Position numbers and translations under genes: made by a program. This document shows positions 10,707 to 20,771 of a DNA stretch of 64,000 nt, piece by piece. The DNA is from Strigamia acuminata (taxonomy: Eukaryota > Arthropoda > Chilopoda > Geophilomorpha > Linotaeniidae): the NCBI GenBank assembly GCA_949358305.1, contig OX442319.1:5580001-5644000 (forward strand), read 5' to 3'. The notes below the pieces were generated by a model. The model did no database searches. It was not told the origin of the DNA and saw only the letters and a program-made list of their open reading frames with translations. Positions within the stretch are counted from its first letter, which is position 1. Each line of letters opens with the position of its first letter.

Positions 10707-11534
10707 ATGGCCGACGAGGTGAAAAGCGAGGAGAGCGAGCCGAACACGGACGGAAATGCCGAGCCCGCCTCGCCGAAGAAGGGCGGCACCAAGCGCAAGC
10801 GAAAGAGCAGCGCATCTCCCGCCCGCAAGGTGCCGAAGCGGACCAAGACCGCCGCGGCCACCGCTGCAGCCGCGGCCGCCGCAGCCGCCGCTGCCGCCGC
10901 AACAATCGCGGCCGCGCCCGGCAAGGCGAAGAAAAAGGCCGCAGCGAAGCCGAGCGCTGCGGCGGCGGGAGGAAAGAAAAAAAAGTCGGGGAAAAGCAGC
11001 CATCCTCGCACTCTGGACATGGTGATCGAGGCAATAAAGGCTCTGAAAGACAACAAGGGTTCGTCGGTGCAGGCTATTCGCACGTGGATCCTCGCGAATT
11101 ATAAAACTGTTCGGCCGGATATGGTCAAAGTGATGCTGAAAAGGGCCCTCGAACAGGGTTTGGACAATAAGTTGTTGAGTAGGCCTAAGACTCAAGCGAG
11201 CGTGCAGATTTTGAGCGGGCGCTACCGAGTGGCGGGCAAAAGTGCGGCGGTGGTGGCGGCGCCGGCCAAGAAGAAGAAAGAGAGTCCCGTTAAGGCTAAG
11301 GTGGTAAAGGTGAAGGCGAAGGCGAAAGCGAAGCCTAAATTGAAGGTTAAGGTTAAGAAGTCGTCGTCGTCGAAGAAGAAGGCTCCGGTAGTGAATGTGG
11401 TGGTCAAGGAGGAGGAGAAGGCGGTGAAGAAGAAATCCAAGTCCAAGTCCAAGTCGAAGAAGGTTAAGAAAGGCGAAGCGAAGAAGTCGAAGAAGAGGAA
11501 ATCGTCTGGGAAGAGCAAGAAAGTTGCTAGTTGA
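10707..11534 (+). CDS. H1: Linker histone H1
   Basis: An intronless 275-residue linker histone, which binds the nucleosome dyad and linker DNA. The N-terminal tail is Lys/Ala-rich with a 15-residue Ala run (residues about 49-65, broken by one Thr). The winged-helix globular domain runs from about 98 to 173 (SHPRTLDMVIEAIKALKD to SGRYRVAG). The C-terminal tail is almost entirely Lys, Ser, Ala and Val, with SPVK-type phosphorylation sites. The ATG at 10707 is in a good context (CCCATGGCC). No core histone genes are nearby. No canonical histone 3' stem-loop occurs close to the stop. An inverted-repeat element begins 15 bases after the stop, so the 3' end may depend on polyadenylation. Confidence 0.96.
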   Translation: MADEVKSEESEPNTDGNAEPASPKKGGTKRKRKSSASPARKVPKRTKTAAATAAAAAAAAAAAAATIAAAPGKAKKKAAAKPSAAAAGGKKKKSGKSSHPRTLDMVIEAIKALKDNKGSSVQAIRTWILANYKTVRPDMVKVMLKRALEQGLDNKLLSRPKTQASVQILSGRYRVAGKSAAVVAAPAKKKKESPVKAKVVKVKAKAKAKPKLKVKVKKSSSSKKKAPVVNVVVKEEEKAVKKKSKSKSKSKKVKKGEAKKSKKRKSSGKSKKVAS

Positions 11535-11549
11535 GACTGTACAGAACTG

Positions 11550-11837
11550 GCTGCATTCAATCTTCGAAAGACGAATTGTCTTCTCGTTAAATTACTTAAA
11601 GAAGTAACTTAGAGAATTCTCGAAAGACGGTGCGGAAGAGATAAGTCACTTCTAGAAGTCAAAGAAGTGATTTTACGGCTTGAAATACGATGTGAAGACT
11701 GTAAATATCGTCTTTACATCATATTTACTTGACTTTCCGGTAAAGTAAATATGAAATTTCGGAGATATGATGTAAAATACGTCACTTCCTGTTTGGAGAT
11801 GTCATAAGTCGGTTCGGTTTTGAGGATTGAATGCACG
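11550..11837. mobile_element. Small inverted-repeat element, GTGCATTCAATC ends
   Basis: The left end GCTGCATTCAATCTTC and right end (minus) GTGCATTCAATCCTC are inverted repeats of about 14 bp. They enclose 290 bp with further short hairpins. The end motif is shared with elements at 47,186 and 49,596. No clear target duplication was found. Confidence 0.5.
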
Positions 11838-12074
11838 TAATGATTCAGTGCCTTTTTTAAATTTTTTTTTTAAATTATATTTTTAAATTTATATATATTA
11901 TAACGGTAATTATAAGTATGATTGTATAACGATATATGGAATTTAAAGAAAAGAGAAATTTATATATTTTGATTTTTAGAAAATGTTACATTGTAAATCG
12001 TGTCATTTTCATGAGACGAATAACCGCTAACATGGATCCTGCCCGTCTAAAAAGAGATAGAAAAGTGTTTCGTA

Positions 12075-12186
12075 CGGGGGTAGACAAAAGTAAGAATTAA
12101 TTCGGGAGCCAGCGTATCTATTTTGCAAATACGGGCTAAGAAATTCAGGCGCCACGACAACCGGGCGCTGTGTTTGTCTACCCCTG
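12075..12186. mobile_element. hAT-type MITE, 112 bp
   Basis: Terminal inverted repeats CGGGGGTAGACAAA and CAGGGGTAGACAAA are flanked by an exact 8-bp direct repeat GTTTCGTA (12067-12074 and 12187-12194). An 8-bp duplication plus a CAGGG-type end is characteristic of hAT elements. There is no coding capacity; the minus-strand ORF across it is a by-product. Confidence 0.85.
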
Positions 12187-12299
12187 GTTTCGTAGTCGAT
12201 TAAAATGTGTAGTTTTCGGTGGCGTGTTATGATACCGGTGCGCTGGGCTTTCGGAGTTCTAAGGGCCCTTTTCAGATGCGCCACTGGTAGGTTTAGTTG

Positions 12300-13340
12300 A
12301 TTTTTTTGTGTTTTTAATGGACATGTTTTATGTATATATTGATTGGAGAGTATGATGTCACTTTAAGGCTTTATTGTTTGGATACAGTTGGTGCAAGACT
12401 GTCTAAAATGTTTTATTGCAATTTTGAGAGGATTTAGGCGTTGGAAATTGTATATTAAATTAAATTCATTAATTCGTGTTGTGGTATTTTTTTTTATTTA
12501 TTATTTTGTTTTTGGGGGGGGTGGGGATGTGGGTTTCACGAAAAGGTGGGTGTTTATAAAACCGGAAATTTGTATAAAGGGAAATGTGTTTATTTTCAAT
12601 TAAAGTAGTGGATTTTTTCACTTTATTCGGTCAATTTTCGGCCTATTTGTTTTGTGTTTTTTTTTTTTTTTTTTTTGCAAATGGCGGCCACGCAAGGTTC
12701 GGTTTTATTTATTTTATTTTTTCTTTGAAATCGATGATGGCGATCAAAGTTCGACCGGAATTAAGTTTTGATATATTTCTGGCTTGTGAAATAAGAGCAC
12801 GAATCGACCGGAAATAACACCCGAGTATCGTGACCTCTTAGTGGATTTGTAGTTCTGGTCATTGGCACCAGGTTGTCTGGCTGGAAAATTGAAAAACATG
12901 AAAGATATTGTTGATTTTTGTTTTATTTAATTTTTGATAATATCTTTGTGGTGTAAAATGGAGAAATCTCTTCACACAACGTCGCTCTGTTGCTTCACCC
13001 TTTTACTGCAGCGCTTTAATGCATCTAATTTTTATGGTTTAAATAAAATTTTAAAATAAAAAATGATTTTATATTATTTTTCATGATTATCATTCTGATT
13101 TATTTCAAATTTCCACAAACTGATTCGAAAATTACAGCCTAAAAACGATTCTTTCATATTTATAAATTCAATTTGATTGCACATTACAACCACATCGCTA
13201 ACAAGAACTTCAATGCAATGACGTCTGGTGGTAAAAAATAAAACTTAAATTTACGACGCTTTTCGAGTGCAACTGAAAAAGTTTATACGACTGAAAAAAA
13301 AGGTAGATGGCGCCACTATTATGGTGGATAACCCAGCAAA
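12300..13340. other. Intergenic, no gene seen
   Basis: AT-rich DNA with homopolymer runs (T run near 12,658; G run near 12,513). Short frames show no protein features. Confidence 0.5.
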
Positions 13341-13358
13341 TATTCCAACTAAAAATAT

Positions 13359-13405
13359 CCGTGTGCTGCAGTGAAGCTTACAAAAAGCTTCACTGCAGCA
13401 CACGG
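13359..13405. repeat. Perfect 21-bp inverted repeat with 5-nt loop
   Basis: Arms 13359-13379 and 13385-13405 are exact reverse complements (left arm begins CCGTGTGCTGCAG) separated by ACAAA. A wider, weaker symmetry (GGTGGATAACCCAG against CTGGTTCAACCACT) surrounds it, so it may be the core of a small foldback element. Confidence 0.85.
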
Positions 13406-13864
13406 GAAGGCGCTAGCTTCGCTTCACTGGTTCAACCACTCTAATATGGCAGCAATTTTAAAAAATAAAATCCCAACACTTAAAACTCCTCAGTTTTCAC
13501 TCAATGGCCGTTTTTAAGTCAATTCTTTTCACAAAAAACACAAAAAACAGCAAAAAATGAAATTTTAAATGCACTTATTGCTTTTAAAAGTTAAAAAACA
13601 CTAATTATTTAATAAAAATATTAAAAAACAATAAAAAAAATAAACAATACGTGAAATTTCGCGTAAAACGTTTACATCTTATAATAACTAAAACAATTTG
13701 CAAAACCACCTGAATTTAACTCACAACTTATCATCCCTTTCGATCTCACTTCACTGCACAACACTCTACATATTCCCCATCATTCCCCATACATAAATCT
13801 CGCGATATTCATTTCATAGATGAAATTCAATCCTTAAAAAAAAAATGCCCAACAGAAACCCGCT

Positions 13865-14113
13865 TTAAGGTATGCAGGCAGACGATGAGTCACCGAGTGT
13901 CTCACCTGTTATTTTTATCCATTTAGCCATTAGTGGGTCAATCACGACTGCAACACTCCCTCCCGGGGTATCCAACATATGGCTAGTGAGTGAGGGGTGC
14001 CACCGAGTCACGTGCCGGAACGGATAGAGGTCCATCTGACCGAAAGTGAACGCTATTTCCTCCCCCGAACGCGAAAAGGTACAACAACGAGCGTGGGAGA
14101 CTGCCACACCCAT
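13865..14113 (-). other. GC-rich island with an unrecognised 82-codon ORF
   Basis: A block with balanced base composition in AT-rich surroundings, open on the minus strand from a start at 14113. The peptide contains RHVTRWHPSLTSHMLDTPGG and has no family I recognise. A GTGAG donor-like sequence lies late in the frame, so it could be an exon, a structured RNA or a repeat fragment. Confidence 0.25.
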
Positions 14114-14119
14114 TAAAAA

Positions 14120-14940
14120 TCAATCAAAGGTGTAATTTTACGAATTAATTGGAAATAAATTGGATGAAAAATTATTTGAAGGGTTTTAAATTACTTTTGG
14201 GCGTTGGTTGGTCGAGGGTGGACAGTGGGCACCAGTGGGGCGTCTTTTGAAATTTGTGTGACCGTGAAAACCGTTGAGAAATGGAACCGGGCGTTGGTCA
14301 AGTTTGGCTGCACAATGAAAGGAGCGAACTGGCCACGCGTATTCATGGACACGAACTTGAAAAACCAGGTCAAATAATGGGGGAAGAAATGAAATATATC
14401 GAGCTATTTTTACTTGTCGCGAGAGGGGTAAGTGAGTGAGACCTCTGACCTGTTTAAATTGTAAATTGGCTTTGTTGTTGGGATAAACCGCGCCCGGCAG
14501 GTGACCACTGCCACAATGAAGTGGTTTAGAAGTTTTTTTGGGAGTAAATAATACGGGGATTGAAGAAAAATAGTGAAAACTTTTCGATTTTTAACTTTTT
14601 TGCGCGTCAAAACAGAAAGTTGAATTTTACCGGGAATCAGCCGCAGTGTTTGCCGTTCAACCCTCGTCTTCTCCCGCCAAGATGCGACGCCGTTCCCGCA
14701 CAAATAAAAAAACTTAATTTTCGGCGAAATTTTATATTCTATAATTAAATTAATTGGATGATCTTTTTCCACGAAATAAAAACTCAATTATTTTTTTTTT
14801 CTCTTTTCATTTTCACAAAAAAAATATTTATTTACAAATTTACATCTTTGGTATTTTCAGCTGTGTGAAACAAACAATTATTTAACAACAATTTTCGATT
14901 TTAAAAAAACACAATAAAAAAAATGTATAAACATCACAAA
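14120..14940. other. Intergenic, no gene seen
   Basis: Mixed AT-rich DNA downstream of the minus-strand Hes gene. The frames here have no recognisable domain. Confidence 0.45.
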
Positions 14941-14951
14941 AAGATCAAAAT

Positions 14952-15626
14952 CTACCACGGTCGCCACGGTGGTGACGTGGGTTGTTGGTAAAAACGTGGA
15001 AAGTTGCTTTCAAAATGATGAGCACGCGTGAGATCGAGCGGAGACGGCGCCGGCGACAAATGCGTGTATTCCCGCGGTGACGGCGGCGGCGTCGGCGCGA
15101 GTGCTTCGTTGCTCTTCTTGCCCGATTTGCGGCCAGTCAGATGCGCTATGAGTCGACTTCTGATCGTTTCATCCAACCCCGGTAACGTGGTAACACACAT
15201 GGCCACTTCGTTCGCACATTCGGTAAATCCCGCACGAAACTCGGCCACATCGACCTGATGAACACGACGCTGCAACTGCAGGCCTTTCAATTGGCGCACG
15301 GTCAGCTCCAAAATATCTGCTTTTTCCAACCGATTCGCCTCGTTATTCTGCATTAAACGAACAAAAAACGTTTTAGAAACCTAAAAAATATATATAACTA
15401 TCAGTACTTACATCAATCGATGGGTTTGTTTCCCTCAAAAGGTTTTTAAGTTCCATCAGACACTGGTTAATGCGCGCACGGCGCCGTCTTTCGAGCAATG
15501 GTTTAACAATCTAACGATAAACGAATGGAAAATTGAGATTTCGGTTGGAATGGGTGTGTTTTGGGTGTGTTTTGCTACCTTTCTGTACTCGTGGGCCTTC
15601 ATTACGGGTTCGGTGATCACCTTCAT
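14952..15626 (-). CDS. Hes-type bHLH-Orange repressor (gene A)
   Basis: Exons 15626-15579, 15510-15412 and 15347-14952 join in phase 0 to give 180 residues. It is a nuclear transcriptional repressor of the Hairy/E(spl)/Hes class, typically a Notch target. After MKVITEPVMKAHEYRK comes the basic region (VKPLLERRRRARINQCL) with the Hes-specific Pro, then helix 1, a loop, and helix 2 (RLEKADILELTVRQLK). An Orange domain follows (FRAGFTECANEVAMCVTTLPG, about residues 80-115), then a Pro-rich linker. The protein ends WRPW, the Groucho-recruiting motif. Introns interrupt the bHLH at the positions common in Hes genes. Its promoter holds a CSL pair and TATA box. Confidence 0.96.
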
Positions 15627-15704
15627 GTGAGCGGTTTGGTGTAGCTGGAGGTATTCGCACGTGGGGCTTGGTTGGGAGCGTGTGGCAGAATGTCATGAGG
15701 CAGG

Positions 15705-15790
15705 CACGTGCGCGGCCATTTATAGTGGCAAGCAGGTGTGCGCCTGTCTCGTGGCTGGCGTGGGAACGAACGCTCGCGCTGCTTCCCAGC
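15705..15790 (-). promoter_or_regulatory. Hes gene A proximal promoter: CSL pair, N-box, E-box, TATA, CACGTG
   Basis: Reading toward the gene: an inverted CSL pair (GCTGGGAA 15783-15790 and CGTGGGAA 15759-15766, 16 bp apart), an N-box (CACGAG, about 15748-15753), a proneural GCAGGTG E-box (15732-15738), TATAAA (15719-15724) and a CACGTG site (15705-15710). The 16-bp inverted spacing matches the Su(H) paired site known from E(spl)/Hes promoters. Gene B repeats the same order. Confidence 0.75.
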
Positions 15791-15949
15791 ACCACTGCGC
15801 AGTTTCCATTGTAGACCCCCGGAACTGGCACGAGGTGAAGCTTGACTGAGCCTCCCCATCAAGGAGGAAAAGCGCAGGTGCCAAATGCCAAGACACTTGT
15901 CGTTTAATTGATACGTGTCGCAAATGGTTTCACACCTTTGGGGATGAGA

Positions 15950-16860
15950 GTTTGTTGGTGAGGTTTCGTCTTTTTTTTAATTGGTTAATGTGGTTGTTTT
16001 TGTTTGCGTTTGTTTTTTTTATTGGGTTTTTTTTTTGGTTTTTAAAAGTGATTTCTCGTAATTTGGTTTTGGTTTTTGTAGAAGTTGTTGGGAAGTTTTT
16101 TGGGTTTTTGTCTCGACTTTTTTTTGGTTTTTGGTAGAGTTTTTACTTTTTTTAAAAAAATTTTTCTTGATGTTTTCTTAATTTTTTTTTTGGATTTTTA
16201 TTCTGATTTTTGCCTGGTTTTTTTTTTTTTTAAATTTTTAACAGATTTTGCAAAACTTTTTACAACTTTCTTAAAACTTTTTACAACTTTTTTTAACTTC
16301 TCACAATTTTTTTTTTTATTTTTCACGACTTTTTTCAATTTTTTTCTTAAATTTTTACGATTTTTTCTTAAATTTTTACGATTTTTTCTTAAATTTTTAC
16401 GATTTTTTCTTAAATTTTTACGATTTTTTCTTAAATTTCTACGACTTTCTACAATTTTTTCTTAATTTTCCACGATTTTCCAAAATGTTTCCATAATTTC
16501 TCGCGATTTTTCTAAATTTTTCCTTAATTTCTTCCGATTTTTCCTCAATTTTCCTCGATTTTTCCTTAATTTTTCCCGATTTTTCCTTAATTTTCATCGA
16601 TTTTTCCTCGATTTTTCCTTAATTTTTCCTTAATTTCTCCCGATTTTTCTAAATTTTTCCTTAATTTCTCCCGATTTTTCCTTAATTTTCCTCGATTTTT
16701 CCTAAATATCCCCCGATTTTTATTTAATTTCCCCAGATTATTTTTCCTAAATTTCCCCCGATTTTTCCTCAATTTTCCTCGATTTTTCCTAAATTTTCCC
16801 CGATTTTTTCCTAATTTTCCCCGATTTTTCCTAAATTTCCCCCGACATTTCACAATTTTA
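15950..16860. repeat. Long T-rich tract with ~19-bp repeats
   Basis: Nearly 900 bases dominated by T on the plus strand. They include arrays of TTTTTTCTTAAATTTTTACGA (16,330-16,440) and later CCTTAATTTTTCCCGATTTTT-type units. No gene is seen. Confidence 0.85.
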
Positions 16861-16873
16861 TTTCAATTTTACA

Positions 16874-16940
16874 TAACTCAACATTAACTCAACATTAACT
16901 CAACATTAACTCAACATTAACTCAACATTAACTCAACATA
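16874..16940. repeat. 11-bp tandem repeat (AACTCAACATT)n
   Basis: About six perfect copies of AACTCAACATT mark the end of the T-rich tract. Confidence 0.9.
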
Positions 16941-17099
16941 TGCATTCCTAAACAACCCATTCCCTTCCAACAAACCCCCCAAAAAACCCTAAAACAACCC
17001 CCCCAAACAACCCAAATCCACCAACCCTGACCACTGGCCATCACATCACCCACCAAAACCAAACCACCAGTCAATCAAACCAGGCTCGTGTACAACATG

Positions 17100-17625
17100 C
17101 GCGCTTCTTTTCTCCAACCACGCCGCATCTAAAACCACCACCCTTCACACCCCTCCATCTTCCAACACTCGCATCTGGCGAGCAAGGGGGCAGGGGCACC
17201 CAGTCCGTGGGAACGCACTGCCAACTTATTTTCCATCCCGCCTACCACCCTCCAACCTTTCTTCGCCATCCCATCCAACCCCCACCATGCATTCCCACAA
17301 CAAAATCCAACACCCACGCAACATGGCCGCGCACACACCAGAATGCGCGCGAACACGCATTTCATTGCCCCCCCACACGCACAAAAAAATGGTGCCCGGC
17401 CAAAATGCAAATGGCGTGCCAAGACGACGCGCACTTTCTTAAGACGGGTTCTTCAGTGGCGGATTGGGTTGAGTTTTCTATTCATCGCGCAACTGGATTT
17501 TGGGGGACCGACGTCTCAGTGCACCCACCTCCTGCGCTTTGGCCTCTAAATCCAGTCAGGCCTTGTTAGCCGGGGACAGCACGTGCGAAGGAAGGGGGGA
17601 AGGGTGGCCGCCATGTTATGCAGAA
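17100..17625. promoter_or_regulatory. GC-rich block with CSL sites between the Hes genes
   Basis: A CpG-containing block contrasting with T-rich and G-rich neighbours. It holds CGTGGGAA at 17206-17213 and TTCCCACA near 17294. It may be a Notch-responsive enhancer, inferred from position and sites. The ORFs across it have no recognised features. Confidence 0.35.
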
Positions 17626-17744
17626 GGTTTTCGATGTTTCCTCGTGGGATGTGATTGCGTGTACATTCTGGGTTTAATTGCATTCTGGGGTGGAGGAATT
17701 CGGAAAGAAAATTGGCTTGGAGTAGTGGATGGAGATGTGTTTAT

Positions 17745-18560
17745 GGAGATTTTTTTTTGGGGGGGGGTTTGGGGGGTTTTTTGTTTGGTTTGTGGTGTTT
17801 TTTGGGTTGTTTAGGGTTGGATGGAGGTGGTTGGAGTTGGTTGGAGTTGGTGGGATTTAGTTGGGTGGTGGATTTTAGGGGTTTTGGAGTTTTTTTTTGG
17901 GTTTTAAGTTGGGTTGGAGTTGTTTTTTGGTTTTGGTTTGGAAGAGGTTGGGTTGAGGAAAGGTTTGAAAAGTGTGAAAGATCAAGTGAAGGTATGAAAA
18001 ATTGTGAGGAATTAAAGTAAATGATTGAAAAAGTGTGGAAAATTGAAGTAAAATCATGAAACTTTAGGAAAGTTTAAAGTAAAATCATGAAAAATTGTGA
18101 AAACATGAAGTAAAATTATGAAAAAATGTGAAAACATGAAGTAAAATCATGAAAAAATGTGAAAACATGAAGTAAAATTATGAAAAATTGTAAAAACATG
18201 AAGTAAAATTATGAAAAATTGTAAAAACATGAAGTAAAATCATGAAAAAATGTGAAAACATGAAGTAAAATTATGAAAAATTGTAAAAACATGAAGTAAA
18301 ATCATGAAAAAATGTGAAAACATGAAGTAAAATTATGAAAAATTGTAAAAACATGAAGTAAAATCATGAAAAATTGAAATAAAATGTCGAAAATTGAATG
18401 AAATGACAAAATAATGGAATGAAATGACAAAATTATTGAATGAAATGACAAAATAATTAAATGAAATGACATAATAATTCAATAAACTGACGAAAATAAT
18501 CATCAAAACTTGTAAAATCATCACGAAAACTTGTAAAATCATCACGAAAACTTTTAAAAT
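17745..18560. repeat. G/T-rich tract and ~32-bp minisatellite
   Basis: A G/T-rich segment (17,750-17,950) runs into about ten copies of a 31-33 bp unit containing AAACATGAAGTAAAATCATG (18,060-18,370). Then follow GAATGAAATGACAAAATAAT-type units. No gene is seen. Confidence 0.88.
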
Positions 18561-18939
18561 CATCAAAAACATTCCAGTTTATTTGTTTAAACCTGAGCCA
18601 GAGCACTGTCCACATCCCCCGATTAACAGACGACCCTCTTGTCCCCACGAATCACCAAATAAAACAAAAAACTATCTTATCCACATTGGCACCACCGCTG
18701 ACCGTCAACATTGAAAAAACGAACAAATTCGCAATAACACATCATTAAAAAAAAATTTTCACACAAACCCATTACTTTAAAACTGTTTTACTGTAAAACA
18801 TGCAATGTCCAAATTTGTAAAATAAAAAAAATAAAAATTTCCATTCCACAAACATAAATTCACAAATTAATTTAAATTGGTAGGGTGATATCCAATTTGT
18901 TTTTAAGGTTTATGTTACATAAAAATTAATTCCAGAATT

Positions 18940-19379
18940 AATTTCAGGACGAGGAGGGTGGATGCAGCAGAAGAAGTCTGGCCCTGGCTGCACTGCAGCG
19001 AAGCTCCAAGGGGGCAAAACGTAAACAAACGTTCAAAAACGCTTCAAAACCGTTCAGATTTTCCCGCTTTACTGCATTTATGCATTTCCCGCAATCAAAT
19101 CTGCACATCTAACGGCAGAATCGACTCCGGGAGGATTGCGGGACTGCGAATAGACCAAGTGGTGCATTTCAACGCATCCGAACGGTCGCGGACTCGCCGT
19201 GGCGCCCAGTGGAGCCGACCCCACCCGATGACGTTGCGGGCAGGTGTTCGCATGCATTACGCAGACCGTGGGAACGTTGAGTGTCGGCCTGCCACGTGAC
19301 CTCCGAGAATGCGAACCATTTGTCAGAGCATGCGCATTGGATTATAACAAGAGGGTGAGTTGAAAATTCCCGCGCAGCT
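18940..19379. promoter_or_regulatory. GC-rich block left of the LTR element
   Basis: A CpG-rich stretch with CGTGGGAA at 19267-19274 and a CACGTGAC word. It ends in the palindromic sequence into which the LTR element inserted. A possible enhancer remnant; no gene recognised. Confidence 0.3.
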
Positions 19380-20508
19380 TGTAGTGACCCTAGTGGTCAC
19401 TAGATGAAGAACAGAAATGTGTCTGGAAATATTTTATATATTTCATATTTTTATTTGAGTTTATTTTTTATGCCTGAACAGGAAGTCTGGCATAACTTGA
19501 AGACATGAGGGTGGTTGCCAGGGCAACCAGCCCATGAGCTTCCTGTAACAGGAAATGCTTCCTGCAGAGAATGAGAAAAAATCTTCAGTCTGAAATCAAC
19601 TTTGAGAGCAACAAGTCACAAAATCTACCCTGGGAAAATACAATCCTTCAAGTGGATTTGGTGAAAGATTGCCTGAGTATTTAGACTCCTTCTTGCAAAT
19701 TGCTAAAGCAGTTTTGAGATGTTCTTGAGTATTGAGACTCATTTCTTACAATAACATAAAGTTATTGTGGGAGTTCTTGCTACTGTGTACATCCAGTAGT
19801 GGGAAATTTATCTTGCTGATTGAGCATATTCATCAGTGGGATTTTCATCTTGCCAAGCAGCCATTGTTTGGAGAGATCATCATTCTTGCCAAGCAGCCAT
19901 TGTTTGGATGAGAAATCCTCATTGGGAAATTTGTCCCAGTCAACATAAAGCGGAATTTGCCGCAACCACGGAGTCATCAAGGAAGAAGAGTCGGAATTGT
20001 GTCCGAATCTGTTGCGAGTTTTGAGAGAGAAGAAACGGAATTGTGTTCGAGTTCAAGTCACCAAGAATTCGGAAATTTGTCCGGTTTAACCAGGAATGAA
20101 CATCGTGAGTAAAGAGTGAAGTTTAGACGCCGTTTTGAGGTTTGGAGCGGGCATTGAGGTCCGAGAGCGAGTATCGAGGTTCGAGAGCGAGCGTCGAGTG
20201 AAGAACGAAATTCGAGAGCGAGCGACAAGCCATCGCCGCTATTTTGTATTATTTTCGCCATTTCACCTTCAATTATTATTACTTTTACCTTTAATTCCTA
20301 TTATTTAATTGTATTTTACTATTAGTTTATTCAAGCCAAGAATAAATCTTTTTCCTTTATTTAAGAACTAATTAGTGATTATTTCTTCTTTGATTAGTCA
20401 GTTAAGATTTTAGAGTTGAGTTTTAGTAGAATTTTGATAAGTCCCGATGCGGCACCAATGAGAAAGAAATTTCACTATTATTTTATAGTGAAATTTGAGC
20501 TCATTACA
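19380..20508 (+). repeat. 5' long terminal repeat
   Basis: 1,129 bp. It opens with a short hairpin (TAGTGACC, loop CTAGT, GGTCACTA). A ~30-bp segment containing GCCAAGCAGCCATTGTTTGG is duplicated in tandem at about 19853-19910. A poly(A) signal AATAAA is at 20341-20346. The transcription start was not identified. Confidence 0.97.
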
Positions 20509-20510
20509 CT

Positions 20511-20527
20511 TGGGGGCCTGGGCCTGA
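20511..20527 (+). promoter_or_regulatory. Candidate primer-binding site
   Basis: TGGGGGCCTGGGCCTGA, two bases after the 5' LTR. The first seven bases match the proline-tRNA type of primer site, but the remainder diverges, so the primer tRNA is uncertain. Confidence 0.45.
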
Positions 20528-20771
20528 AAGATTTGAACCTTAACAACTTTTATTTAGTTGAGGGACCTAATTTGTTTGGAAAATTGTTTTTTGATAGGTT
20601 AATTAGATTGAGGAACTTCTATTTTTTGATTTGTAGTAAGAATAGGTGTGAATTTTTTTTTTTTTGGTTCTCAAACAAAAAAGGGGGAAAATGGTTAACA
20701 GAGTTTAGAAGATATTTTTCTAAGTTAAACTATTTCTTTCTTCATTATCCTATCTACTAAAAATTAACATC

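Noticed and set aside
10517-11195. Long overlapping frames on both strands across histone H1
   Set aside because: They are by-products of the GC-rich, Ala/Lys-rich H1 coding sequence.
12262-12281. GGGCCCTTTTCAGATGCGCC resembling the histone 3' stem-loop
   Set aside because: The loop and flanks look right, but only about half of the stem would pair. It also lies over 700 bases after the H1 stop, beyond two inserted elements.
17129-17569. Possible genes in the GC-rich blocks between the Hes genes
   Set aside because: Frames exist on both strands but lack any domain, splice logic or codon pattern. A regulatory reading fits better.
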